Below are positions 48,258 to 55,965 of a DNA stretch of 64,000 bases, in pieces. The translations under genes were made by a program, and so were the position numbers. The stretch comes from an uncultured Clostridia bacterium (lineage in GTDB: Bacteria; Bacillota; Clostridia; Christensenellales; Borkfalkiaceae). The stretch is taken from NCBI GenBank assembly GCA_934271255.1, contig CAKQQS010000001.1, positions 1 through 64,000 on the forward strand. The letters are read 5' to 3'. A model generated the notes under the pieces. The model worked only from the letters and a program-made list of their open reading frames with translations, was not told the origin of the DNA and did no database searches. Numbering within the stretch: position 1 is the stretch's first letter; the number at the start of each line of letters is the position of its first letter.

Positions 48258-48923
48258 ATGATAGCGTTAAACGGCGGTTGGGACGACTTTTTAAAAGACG
48301 AATTTCAAAGCAAAAATTATCTTAACCTGCGCGAGTTTTTGAAAACCGAATATTTTTCGCGCGAAATATACCCGCCTATGAACGATATTTACAATTGTTT
48401 TAAACTAACGCCTTTAAACGAGTTGAAAGTCGTTATTTTGGGACAAGACCCTTATCACGAGCCTAACCAGGCGCACGGGCTGTGTTTTTCCGTACGGGAC
48501 GGGGTTAAACTTCCGCCGTCGTTGCAAAACATATTCAAGGAATTACATTCCGATTTGGGGTTGCCCGTATACAAGACGGGCGATTTGACAAAATGGGCGA
48601 AAGAAGGCGTTCTTTTACTGAACACTACTTTAACCGTAAGACGCGGTCAAGCCGCTTCACACTACGGGCGCGGTTGGGAAACGTTTACCGACGGCGTTAT
48701 CAAAAAAATCTCCGACGAATTGCAAAATATAGTGTTTATTTTGTGGGGTTCCAACGCGAGAAGCAAAAAAAAGTTCATAAACCCGAACAAGCATTTTATC
48801 ATCGAAAGCGCGCACCCGAGTCCCCTTTCCGCTTACAACGGATTTTTCGGCAGTAAACCTTTTTCAAAAACAAACGAATACCTTAAAAGCAAAAACATCA
48901 AAGAAATCGACTGGTCGCTTTAA
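48258..48923 (+). CDS. ung: uracil-DNA glycosylase
   Basis: 221-aa family 1 enzyme that removes uracil from DNA. The catalytic water-activating motif GQDPYHEPNQAHGLCFSV, the LLLNTTLTVRRGQAASH loop, and the HPSPLSAYNGFFG minor-groove loop are all present. GAAGGATT precedes the ATG. Confidence 0.97.
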   Translation: MIALNGGWDDFLKDEFQSKNYLNLREFLKTEYFSREIYPPMNDIYNCFKLTPLNELKVVILGQDPYHEPNQAHGLCFSVRDGVKLPPSLQNIFKELHSDLGLPVYKTGDLTKWAKEGVLLLNTTLTVRRGQAASHYGRGWETFTDGVIKKISDELQNIVFILWGSNARSKKKFINPNKHFIIESAHPSPLSAYNGFFGSKPFSKTNEYLKSKNIKEIDWSL

Positions 48924-48933
48924 TAAATCTTCA

Positions 48934-48957
48934 ACGCGTTTTTTAACGCGTTTTTTT
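48934..48957 (+). terminator. terminator of ung
   Basis: ACGCGTT (48934-48940), TTTT, AACGCGT (48945-48951) followed by TTTTTT. Confidence 0.85.
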
Positions 48958-49044
48958 ATGCCGCGTTCAAGCCGATTGCTCATTGCCGCGCGGCGGACGT
49001 CGTTCGTTTCGCTCGTCGCCCCTTTTCCGTTTAGTCGGCGAGAG

Positions 49045-49491
49045 TTATTTTTCGTCAAGATATTTTTGCAAATACGTCAAGTCGACTTTCCATTCGCTTA
49101 TCTTGTTTCGTCGTTGCTGTTCTCTGTTCGCTTCTCCCCTGGCGGATACGAAATCGGCGTAACTGCAATCGTTTACTTTCATAAAATGGTCTTCCGCTTT
49201 TTTCAGGTCGCCTTTAAGCGCGGTGCGTTCTATATGTATGACGCTATGACAGTCTTTGCACACCGCTATAATATCGACGAGTTTTTGGATTCCGTTTTCT
49301 TCGTCGTACGCCCACTCTTCGTGCGCTTCGAGTCTGTCCGTTTTTCGCCCGCAAATCATACACCTTCCGTTCGCTCTCGCGTAGGCGTCTTTTCTCAAAA
49401 AGTCCCATACGGGTTTTTTGAACTGCGTTCTTAAATTATAATACCAACACCCGTCGGGTATCAGTTCTATTTTTAACGGAAAATCTTTCAT
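49045..49491 (-). CDS. HNH endonuclease domain protein
   Basis: 148-aa protein with an HNH nuclease core: CMICGRKTDRLEAHEEWAYDEE (first Cys pair and the catalytic His region) followed by AVCKDCHSVIHIERT (second Cys pair and final His). The N-terminus LRTQFKKPVWDFLRKDAYARANG packs before the zinc knuckle. Such small HNH proteins act in repair, restriction or mobile elements; no partner is adjacent. It has a consensus promoter and a 150-nt structured leader. Confidence 0.8.
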   Translation of the reverse strand: MKDFPLKIELIPDGCWYYNLRTQFKKPVWDFLRKDAYARANGRCMICGRKTDRLEAHEEWAYDEENGIQKLVDIIAVCKDCHSVIHIERTALKGDLKKAEDHFMKVNDCSYADFVSARGEANREQQRRNKISEWKVDLTYLQKYLDEK

Positions 49492-49566
49492 TTTTATCGT
49501 CTTTTTATTCGCGAAAGCGTATATCGCCCTAATCGTCTTTTTTCTTGCGACGAATTCGGTTTTTAT

Positions 49567-49621
49567 GCGTCGCGGTACTTCTTTGCCGCTGTTCCATGCC
49601 CTCGCTTAAAGTCGGCGACGC
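49567..49621 (-). other. structured leader of the HNH gene
   Basis: GCGTCGC (49621-49615) can pair with GCGACGC (49573-49567), closing a 41-nt internal region within the ~150-nt leader. A 22-codon basic ORF (MEQRQRSTATHKNR...) starts inside but its GAGGG site is too close to the ATG. It matches no riboswitch class that I recognise. Confidence 0.35.
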
Positions 49622-49646
49622 GTAGCAAAAGTTAAGCCTATTTTTT

Positions 49647-49675
49647 ATTTTAATGCTTTATCGCGTCATTGTCAA
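49647..49675 (-). promoter_or_regulatory. promoter of the HNH gene
   Basis: Minus strand TTGACA (49675-49670), 17 bp, TAAAAT (49652-49647). Confidence 0.7.
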
Positions 49676-49716
49676 GAAAATACGTTCGGTTTGTCATTTT
49701 CGCCAACCGTCGGCAT

Positions 49717-49744
49717 TGAAAAACGCGCTCTTTTCGGCGCGTTT
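49717..49744 (-). terminator. terminator of the SSB-like gene
   Basis: AAACGCGC (49744-49737) pairs with GCGCGTTT (49728-49721), CGAAAAGA loop, then TTC. It starts 4 nt after the stop. Confidence 0.8.
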
Positions 49745-49748
49745 AAAA

Positions 49749-50438
49749 TTATATTCTTAAATTGTCGGCGTTTTTGTCGAAAAGTTCTTTTCCGCTGAGA
49801 GAAAACTCTACGTCAAGGTCGAATATCTCGCTGTCGTCGTAAGCGGACAGTTTGGACACCGACACTTCGTACGCGGTCAGTTCGTACACGTTGTCTTCCG
49901 TTTTCTTTTGATATATTCTGCTTTGTATTCTTCCCGAAACAGCCACCTTGTCGCCTACTTGCAGGTTTTTGACGAATCTTGCGTTTCTTCCCCACGCTAT
50001 GCACGGAATGTAGTCCGATTTGTTATACGAACGGTTTACCGCGATTAGTATATCCGCTATTTCTCTGTTAAACGGCGTCGTACGATATACGGGCGGTTTG
50101 CAGATGTATCCCGACAATACTATGTTGTTCGGGTTTTCGTAGTAGTTTGCGTCTAATAATTCGCGTACGAACACGGTAAGCATAAGTTTACTTTTGCCGT
50201 CCGACATTTTGTTGTAACTTCTGAACTGACCTATCGCCGAAATCGTCGAGCCGACTTGCAAACTCTTTTCGTTTATCAATCGCTCGGATATCGTTACGGG
50301 TAAAATATCGCATTGTCCCGAAAGTCTGGGCACCGACACTTTCATTTCGTAAAAACCTTCCCCGAATATCTCGTGTGAGAACTCTGCTTCCGTTACTACC
50401 GTACCGTTAAGGTACACTTTGTTGTTTGTGTTTTCCAT
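49749..50438 (-). CDS. tandem-OB single-stranded DNA-binding protein
   Basis: 229-aa protein with two SSB-type OB folds in one chain: residues 5-100 (NKVYLNGTVVTEAEFSHEIFGEGFYEMKVSV) and 105-200 (NNIVLSGYICKPPVYRTTPFNREIADILIAVNR...DYIPCIAWGRNARFVKNLQVGDKVAVSGRIQSR). The second fold is the closer to canonical SSB. There is no acidic SSB tail ending in DIPF; the C-terminus is ELFDKNADNLRI. A secondary SSB, probably in addition to a normal one elsewhere. Confidence 0.8.
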   Translation of the reverse strand: MENTNNKVYLNGTVVTEAEFSHEIFGEGFYEMKVSVPRLSGQCDILPVTISERLINEKSLQVGSTISAIGQFRSYNKMSDGKSKLMLTVFVRELLDANYYENPNNIVLSGYICKPPVYRTTPFNREIADILIAVNRSYNKSDYIPCIAWGRNARFVKNLQVGDKVAVSGRIQSRIYQKKTEDNVYELTAYEVSVSKLSAYDDSEIFDLDVEFSLSGKELFDKNADNLRI

Positions 50439-50449
50439 TTTTTCCTCCT

Positions 50450-51271
50450 TTATTTCGTCAATTTAATTTGTTCCCCGTTACCGTTTATATAGTAGTCGTC
50501 TTTGTAAATTAAATCTCCTATCGTAACAAATTCATACCCTTGCCGTTTTAATTCTTTAATGATTCTCGGCAAGGCTTCCGCCGTGTGCAGCCCTTGGTTG
50601 TGAAAAAGCACTATGCTGCCTTTTTTTATTCTCGATACGACGCGTTTTTCTATCTCTGTCGCGCTCAAATCCTTCCAGTCAAGACTGTCGACGCTCCATT
50701 GTACGGTCGTCAGATTCAATCGCGTCGCCGCTTCGATTACTTTGTCGCTGTATTCTCCGAAAGGCGGTCTGAACAGCGTTACGTCCTTACCCGTAACGTT
50801 GCGAATTGCTTGTTTGGAAGTGGCTAGTTCTTTTTCTATCTCCGCCGTTCCCAGCCCGTTCATGTGCGGGTGAGTAGCCGAATGAGTACCTATCTCGTGT
50901 CCTTTTTCGTCTATCTTTTTGACGTATTCCGCATACTTCGTCGTCCAGAACTCTACCATAAAAAAAGTGCATTTGACGTTTTCTTTTTCCATAACGTCGA
51001 GAAGTTTGTCCGTGTAATCGACGCCCCACGCGCAATCGAATGAAATGGCTATCTTTTTTTCGTCCGTTTTAACGCTGTAAACGGGTATTTTTCTCGGACT
51101 TCCCTTTACGAGTATTGCCGAATCTTTGTATAACGTCAATACGCCCGACAAGGTTATTATCGCGGCGCATATCGAAAATGCGACGAGTATACGTTTCAGG
51201 TTGCGTACAAGTACCATTTTAACACCGTTTCTTTTAAAAGATTTATCTTTGATTGTTTTATTATGACGCAT
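50450..51271 (-). CDS. polysaccharide deacetylase, PdaB-like (sporulation)
   Basis: 273-aa membrane-anchored NodB-domain enzyme. A transmembrane segment at about residues 28-48 (ILVAFSICAAIITLSGVLTLY) precedes the catalytic domain. Motif 1 is SFDCAWGVDYT, where the usual second Asp of TFDD is replaced as in PdaB; motif 2 is HEIGTHSATHPHM with the zinc His pair; motif 3 is FRPPFGEYSDKV. The start of PdaB-type domains (VYSVKTDEKKIAISFD) is clear. PdaB is needed for spore cortex maintenance. A sigma-E-like promoter stands upstream. Start 51271 has AAGGCGG; 51217 is an alternative. Confidence 0.85.
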   Translation of the reverse strand: MRHNKTIKDKSFKRNGVKMVLVRNLKRILVAFSICAAIITLSGVLTLYKDSAILVKGSPRKIPVYSVKTDEKKIAISFDCAWGVDYTDKLLDVMEKENVKCTFFMVEFWTTKYAEYVKKIDEKGHEIGTHSATHPHMNGLGTAEIEKELATSKQAIRNVTGKDVTLFRPPFGEYSDKVIEAATRLNLTTVQWSVDSLDWKDLSATEIEKRVVSRIKKGSIVLFHNQGLHTAEALPRIIKELKRQGYEFVTIGDLIYKDDYYINGNGEQIKLTK

Positions 51272-51319
51272 TTTGTCGTACCGCCTTCCTTTTTTTGATT
51301 ATTTGCTTGTCCTACACCT

Positions 51320-51348
51320 ATTCTATGCGCCGTAACGTTCTAAAATGC
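51320..51348 (-). promoter_or_regulatory. possible sporulation (sigma-E-type) promoter of the PdaB-like gene
   Basis: Minus strand GCATTTT (51348-51342), 14 bp, CATAGAAT (51327-51320). This is one mismatch from each half of the B. subtilis sigma-E consensus (KMATATT-N14-CATACAHT). No sigma-A promoter is evident. Start site would be near 51313. Confidence 0.45.
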
Positions 51349-51381
51349 CAAAAGCGTTCGGCAAACTGCCGAACGCTTTCT
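51349..51381 (-). terminator. terminator of rlmD
   Basis: AAAGCGTTCGGCA and its complement (51351-51379) around GTT, followed on the minus strand by TTTGGC; a 13-bp perfect stem. Confidence 0.8.
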
Positions 51382-51449
51382 TTCTTGGTAATTTAATTCT
51401 TAAAAAGTTTTTACTATACTCTCTTTCCGACTGTCGACACTCGCTTTTT

Positions 51450-52988
51450 TCAGGGGGCGGGTTTAGTGAGTAAAACGACGGTTTCGACGTGCTTGGTCAT
51501 GGGGAACATGTCGTAACAATGTAAATAGGTTATCGCGTATCTTCCGTCTTTAATCGCTTTTTTGTACGTGGGAGTGTCGGTTGCGTCGTCGTATTTCTCG
51601 CCGATATACTCTTTTCCGTTATAAAACGGCAAAAGCGTTCCGTCAAGCAACCCTTCTTTCTCACATTCTTCAAAGTATTCGGCGTTTTTCTTTATTTCGC
51701 CGTTTTCGTCCGTTTTAAGAGTTCCCGTAAGCAATCCCACGTCTCTCGCAAGCGTTGCGGGGTTGCACGATACGTATACTATATTCTCTATTCCGCTTTT
51801 AAGTATCACGTCGATTACGCTCTTGTCAAGCCCCTTTCTCGGCGGATCGACAACAAGCGTTATTTTTTCGCCTTGCGATTTTAACTCGTTTATCAACTCC
51901 GGCAAAACGCGTTCGCAATCGGCGTTGACGTTTTCCATTACGCCGTCTAACGAATTCAACTCTTTAAGTCTGTCGGCGCAGTCGACCGCTTCTTTAACGC
52001 ATTCTATTCCTATCGCTTTCTTGCTCTTTTTCGCAAGCATCGCGGTCATTATTCCCGCTCCGCTGTACGCGTCTATAACGACTCTTTCGCCGTCCGAATT
52101 AGCAAGTTCCGTAACTTTATCGTATAACTTTTTGCAAACCGCGTCGTTGACCTGAAAGAAACTTTCGGGACCGAACTCGAACTTCAAACCGCTATACGTT
52201 CCTTTCATTTTTTCGGGACCGTAAACGCAAATAAACTCTTTGCCGAACACTACGTTCGTGTTCGTGTCGTTGACGTTTATAAACAGCGACATATCCCTGC
52301 ATACCTTTTTTAAACTTTCGACCAAATAATCTATATGCGGAATATTTTTGCTTGTAGCGACCAGCGTTATCACGAACTTCGCGTCGATTTCCCGTACGAC
52401 CAAATGCCGTAAAAGACCGCTGCGCGTATATTCGCTGTACCCTTTGACGTTAAACTTTTCTATGTAGTCTTTAACCGTTCCTATTATCGCCCCCGCCCAT
52501 TCTTTGTTTATGGGACAATCGTCTACGGGAACGATTTTATGCGAGTTTACCGCAAAAAAGCCTATTTTGGTGCCTTTTTGCGTTTCCGCGATAGGAATCT
52601 GCAATTTGTTTCTGTAATGATACTTATTTTCACCGCTCGATACGGCTATCGGTTTTATAGAAATAAACGCCGTTTTGCTAAAACAATCGCTTACCGTTTT
52701 CGCTTTTATTTTGAGTTGTTCTCTATAAATCAAGTGTTGCAACTGACAACCGCCGCATTTACCGAAAGCGTGGCATTTGGGACGCACGCGTTCTTCCGCA
52801 GGCGAACATACTTCAAAAACTTTTGCAAAAGCAAACTTTTTTTCAGTCTTCAAAACTTTATATTTAATTTTTTCCCCGACCAACGTTCCCGGTACGAAAA
52901 TTACCTGACCTTCTTTTTTGACTATGCCTTCGCCGTTGGAGCCTATGCTCTCAACGACGCCCACATACTCTTCGTTTTTTTCTACCAT
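51450..52988 (-). CDS. rlmD: 23S rRNA (uracil-C5)-methyltransferase, RlmD/RumA family
   Basis: 512-aa enzyme methylating a uridine of 23S rRNA. An N-terminal TRAM domain (YVGVVESIGSNGEGIVKKEGQVIFVPGTLVGE) is followed by [4Fe-4S] cysteines (KCHAFGKCGGCQLQHL), the SAM fold (VIDAYSGAGIMTAMLAK) and the catalytic nucleophile in VYVSCNPATLARD. A ~50-residue insertion after the SCNPATLARD block (TLKTDENGEIKKNAEYFEECEKEG) makes it longer than E. coli RlmD. The final AITYLHCYDMFPMTKHVETVVLL is typical. Confidence 0.95.
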   Translation of the reverse strand: MVEKNEEYVGVVESIGSNGEGIVKKEGQVIFVPGTLVGEKIKYKVLKTEKKFAFAKVFEVCSPAEERVRPKCHAFGKCGGCQLQHLIYREQLKIKAKTVSDCFSKTAFISIKPIAVSSGENKYHYRNKLQIPIAETQKGTKIGFFAVNSHKIVPVDDCPINKEWAGAIIGTVKDYIEKFNVKGYSEYTRSGLLRHLVVREIDAKFVITLVATSKNIPHIDYLVESLKKVCRDMSLFINVNDTNTNVVFGKEFICVYGPEKMKGTYSGLKFEFGPESFFQVNDAVCKKLYDKVTELANSDGERVVIDAYSGAGIMTAMLAKKSKKAIGIECVKEAVDCADRLKELNSLDGVMENVNADCERVLPELINELKSQGEKITLVVDPPRKGLDKSVIDVILKSGIENIVYVSCNPATLARDVGLLTGTLKTDENGEIKKNAEYFEECEKEGLLDGTLLPFYNGKEYIGEKYDDATDTPTYKKAIKDGRYAITYLHCYDMFPMTKHVETVVLLTKPAP

Positions 52989-52995
52989 ACATTCC

Positions 52996-53529
52996 TCATT
53001 TGATAATACGCGTAAGATATTTGTCGATAAACGCCTGCATCATATTCACGCAATAATTGAATATAACGTAAAAAACAATCGCAAACGCTACGAGTATATA
53101 CCAAATATTCGTTTTGTTTATTCCCCACAAATATCCCGGATCTATACCGAAAACGTAGACGCATATCCAGTACACGAAATAAAACGCGCCTATGCACCAC
53201 AGACATTTTATTATTTCGCCTACCCAAACGTTTAATTTAATTTTTTTAAACAACGCGTTGACTACGGGGTACGCCCCCGCAAAAGTAAAATACGCCATGT
53301 AAATAAACTTTTGTATTACCATGCCGCTCAATAAAAAAGCCAACGCTCCGCCGACCAAATACGCAAGGAAACTTCCTAAATACGATTTTCTGTACAGCGG
53401 TAACATTAACACCACCGTCGATACCGCAAGCATAAACACGTCGATTGCTTCAAAATACGATCCTAACGTTAACGCGATTGCGACGAAAGCGGCGGATATA
53501 GCGGACAACGCTATATCTTTACTTTTCAT
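52996..53529 (-). CDS. membrane protein of unknown function
   Basis: 177-aa protein with about five hydrophobic helices (residues 7-27, 28-48, 50-75, 78-95, 105-130, 140-165). The first part (DIALSAISAAFVAIALTLGSYFEAIDVFMLAVSTVVLMLPLYRKSYLGSFLAYLVGGALAFLLSG) has the look of an ECF S-component or DUF2232-like fold, but I cannot assign a substrate. It lies directly after the Cys-rich protein gene with no gap, in a run that also includes DUF5685. Confidence 0.65.
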   Translation of the reverse strand: MKSKDIALSAISAAFVAIALTLGSYFEAIDVFMLAVSTVVLMLPLYRKSYLGSFLAYLVGGALAFLLSGMVIQKFIYMAYFTFAGAYPVVNALFKKIKLNVWVGEIIKCLWCIGAFYFVYWICVYVFGIDPGYLWGINKTNIWYILVAFAIVFYVIFNYCVNMMQAFIDKYLTRIIK

Positions 53530-53997
53530 TTATCTACAACCCCCGCACAAACAGTTAGTCAAACAATCCGCGCAGATAGCCGCCTGACAACAAGTACAAG
53601 CGTCGTTACAACCGTCGCTACCCATTTGCGGCCCGTCGTCCATGCCTTGAAACCCTTGATTGGCAGAATAATTATTCGAGTAATTATTCGCGTTATTGTT
53701 TGCATTGTTGTTTGCGTTATTCGCGCTGTTGCCCGTTTGTTGTTTGCCTTTATTAGCCATCAACTTTTCGTACGCGCTTGAATATTTAGGTTCGTCGGGA
53801 TTCATGCTTTTCGCTATTTCCAACTGTTTCTGACATTCGTTCATCCAGTTTTTTCTATGATAAAGCATTGCCTGAACGTAGTGCCATTCGGCGTCTCTTT
53901 CGTCAAAATCGTCAAGAATAGCCTGCGCTTTCGTATAGTCGCCCGACTTTATCAGATTTTCTATTTCAGAATATAAGTTTGCTTTGTTTTCGTCCAT
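53530..53997 (-). CDS. TPR-like protein with Asn-rich linker and Cys-rich tail
   Basis: 155-aa protein in three parts. Residues 1-78 are TPR-like helices (ENLIKSGDYTKAQAILDDFDERDAEWHYVQAMLYHRKNW). Residues 86-117 are a low-complexity Asn/Ala/Tyr linker (NSANNANNNANNNANNYSNN). The last 27 residues hold nine Cys in the pattern CxxxCxCCx4CxxCxxxCxCxxC, likely a metal or Fe-S site. It is sandwiched between the DUF5685 gene and a membrane protein gene. No family known to me. Confidence 0.7.
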   Translation of the reverse strand: MDENKANLYSEIENLIKSGDYTKAQAILDDFDERDAEWHYVQAMLYHRKNWMNECQKQLEIAKSMNPDEPKYSSAYEKLMANKGKQQTGNSANNANNNANNNANNYSNNYSANQGFQGMDDGPQMGSDGCNDACTCCQAAICADCLTNCLCGGCR

Positions 53998-54007
53998 ACT
54001 GACCCCT

Positions 54008-54856
54008 TTATTGTTTTTCGTAACGACCGAATATTTCGTTCGTCGTTTTAGGTAATCCTAAAAGTAATATGTTCTTCACCAAATCGGCGTTAAACTTATA
54101 GTTTGTTTTTTCCGCGTTTTCCTTGATCCCGCCCAGCACGCAATCGAAGATAAACCGTATTTCTTCGCCGTTTTCCTTTACCAACTCTTTACCCGATTTA
54201 CAGCCGTACTCGTAGTAAAACGGGTTATAATTTCCCTTTTTCACGTCTTTATCGTAATCGTCGAACGCGTCGATAAGATAAATCCATTTACCTATCAGAT
54301 AATTGAGTTCGCCGAAACTTTCTGTATAAAAGTCTTCGACCAAAACTTTCGAGCATCGTTTTACAAGGTTTGAAAACGGATCAGCCGCCATATCCACGGA
54401 AGGCGTCTTTTTCTTTTCGATACAGTTTAAAGCCGCCAACTCTTCGCTTATTATCGCGTCGAGTTCGGGTTCTTGCTTTTTCGCTTTTTTATAAGCCTTT
54501 TTAAAGTACCACGCCGAAAACTTTGCTTTCCCTTCGTCGTTTACGCTGTCTTTCAATTTGTAATAAGCAAGCAACGTGTTAAAACTGCCTATTCGTATAT
54601 CGAGCGGGGTTATTTCCGTCATAGGTCTTTTTCTGAACGGGTGAATTACGCAATGCTGTTTCGTTATTTTCACGTCCGTACCCGTTACGTTATGGTACAA
54701 TGCGGAAAACAACACGACGTCGTACGAGAGCGCGAATCTCGCCCTTTTGCCCGAAGATTTTTTTATCGCTTTACACGTGCCGCAATACAAACTTTTGTAA
54801 AGGGCGTTGTCTTTCATGTAAAGATTTGGAATATCCGTTCTTATATACCCGAACAT
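54008..54856 (-). CDS. DUF5685-like protein
   Basis: 282-aa helical protein beginning MFGYIRTDIPNLYMKDNALYKSLYCGTCKAIKKSSG, with a CxxC near residue 25 and a further Cys-His in QHCVIHPF; these may bind a metal. The rest (LSYDVVLFSALYHNVTG, SFGELNYLIGKWIYLIDAFDDYDKDVKKGNYNPFYY) is helical with an acidic cluster IDAFDDYDKD resembling isoprenoid-synthase-like metal sites. It fits DUF5685. Start shares a base with the trpS stop (TAATG). Confidence 0.75.
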   Translation of the reverse strand: MFGYIRTDIPNLYMKDNALYKSLYCGTCKAIKKSSGKRARFALSYDVVLFSALYHNVTGTDVKITKQHCVIHPFRKRPMTEITPLDIRIGSFNTLLAYYKLKDSVNDEGKAKFSAWYFKKAYKKAKKQEPELDAIISEELAALNCIEKKKTPSVDMAADPFSNLVKRCSKVLVEDFYTESFGELNYLIGKWIYLIDAFDDYDKDVKKGNYNPFYYEYGCKSGKELVKENGEEIRFIFDCVLGGIKENAEKTNYKFNADLVKNILLLGLPKTTNEIFGRYEKQ

Positions 54857-55860
54857 TATTTTCTCTCTAACGGTAACAAACCGACTTTCTTATAAACCTT
54901 TGAAAGCGTCTTTCTCGAAAGTTTAAACGCTTTTTCCGCGCCGTTAAGCAAAACTTCGTTCAAATACGCCTTGTCGCTCAAAAGTCTGTTTTTCTCGTTT
55001 CTTATCGGCTCGATGACGTCCGCAACCGCTTCGCCCACTCTCAACTTAAAGTCGCCGTAACCGAATCCTTCAAACTCTTTTTCGGCGTCTTTTACCGAGC
55101 AATCGGCAAACAGCGAATAAATAGTAAGCAAGTTTGTTATACCCGGTTTGTCTTCGCCGCAAACGATTTTGTTATCGCTGTCCGTTACCGCGCGTTTAAA
55201 CTTTCTTATAATCGTATCTCTGTCGTCGTCCATAGAAACGAACGCGTTTAAGTTCTCGTCGGACTTGCTCATCTTTTTGGACGGATCCTGCAAACTCATT
55301 ATTCTGAATCCCGTTTTGGGAATGTACCCTTCGGGAATATGGAACACGTCTCCGTATATGCCGTTGAAACGAATCGCCAAATCTCTGGTGAGTTCAAGGT
55401 GTTGTTTCTGGTCCGCTCCGATAGGAACGACGTCCGTACCGTAAAGCAAAATATCGCTCGCCATCAAAACGGGATAATCCATAAGCCCCATATTGACGTT
55501 GTCGGCGTGTTTTCTGCTCTTGTCTTTATACTGCGTCATGCGGGAAAGTTCGCCCGGGTAACAAAACGTGTTGAGTATCCACGTGAGTTCCGCGTGCGCG
55601 GGAACGTGCGATTGACAAAAAATCACAGATTTTTCGGGATCGAGCCCGCAAGCAAGATAAGTCGCCAAAAGTTCCAACGTATTCGCGCGAAGCGACGAGG
55701 GTTCCTGTCTTACGGTAAGCGTATGCAAATCCGCAAGAGAAAAAATACAATTATAGTCGTCTTGCAATAATTTAAAGTTCCTGAGCGCGCCTAAATAGTT
55801 GCCTATGGTGAGTTTTCCGCTCGGTTGTACCGCGCTGAACAGCGTCTTTTTATCTTCCAT
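54856..55860 (-). CDS. trpS: tryptophanyl-tRNA synthetase
   Basis: 334-aa class I synthetase. Motifs: SAVQPSGKLTIGNYLGALRNF (HIGH variant TIGN), DYPVLMASDILLYGTDVVPIGADQKQHLELTRDLA, and KMSKSDEN. ATG 55860 has GGAG 5 nt upstream; the extension to 55917 covers the promoter and is not coding. Leads the DUF5685/Cys-rich/membrane run. No T-box seen. Confidence 0.97.
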   Translation of the reverse strand: MEDKKTLFSAVQPSGKLTIGNYLGALRNFKLLQDDYNCIFSLADLHTLTVRQEPSSLRANTLELLATYLACGLDPEKSVIFCQSHVPAHAELTWILNTFCYPGELSRMTQYKDKSRKHADNVNMGLMDYPVLMASDILLYGTDVVPIGADQKQHLELTRDLAIRFNGIYGDVFHIPEGYIPKTGFRIMSLQDPSKKMSKSDENLNAFVSMDDDRDTIIRKFKRAVTDSDNKIVCGEDKPGITNLLTIYSLFADCSVKDAEKEFEGFGYGDFKLRVGEAVADVIEPIRNEKNRLLSDKAYLNEVLLNGAEKAFKLSRKTLSKVYKKVGLLPLERK

Positions 55861-55888
55861 ATTATTCTCCGCAATTAAATATTCGGTT

Positions 55889-55917
55889 ATTATACCATAT
55901 TTTTCAAAAAAAATCAA
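55889..55917 (-). promoter_or_regulatory. promoter of trpS
   Basis: Minus strand TTGATT (55917-55912), 17 bp, TATAAT (55894-55889), 28 bp before the start codon. Confidence 0.7.
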
Positions 55918-55965
55918 TTGTTTTAGCGCACCCCGACCGAGATTTGCCGATGCGACTTAATTTCG

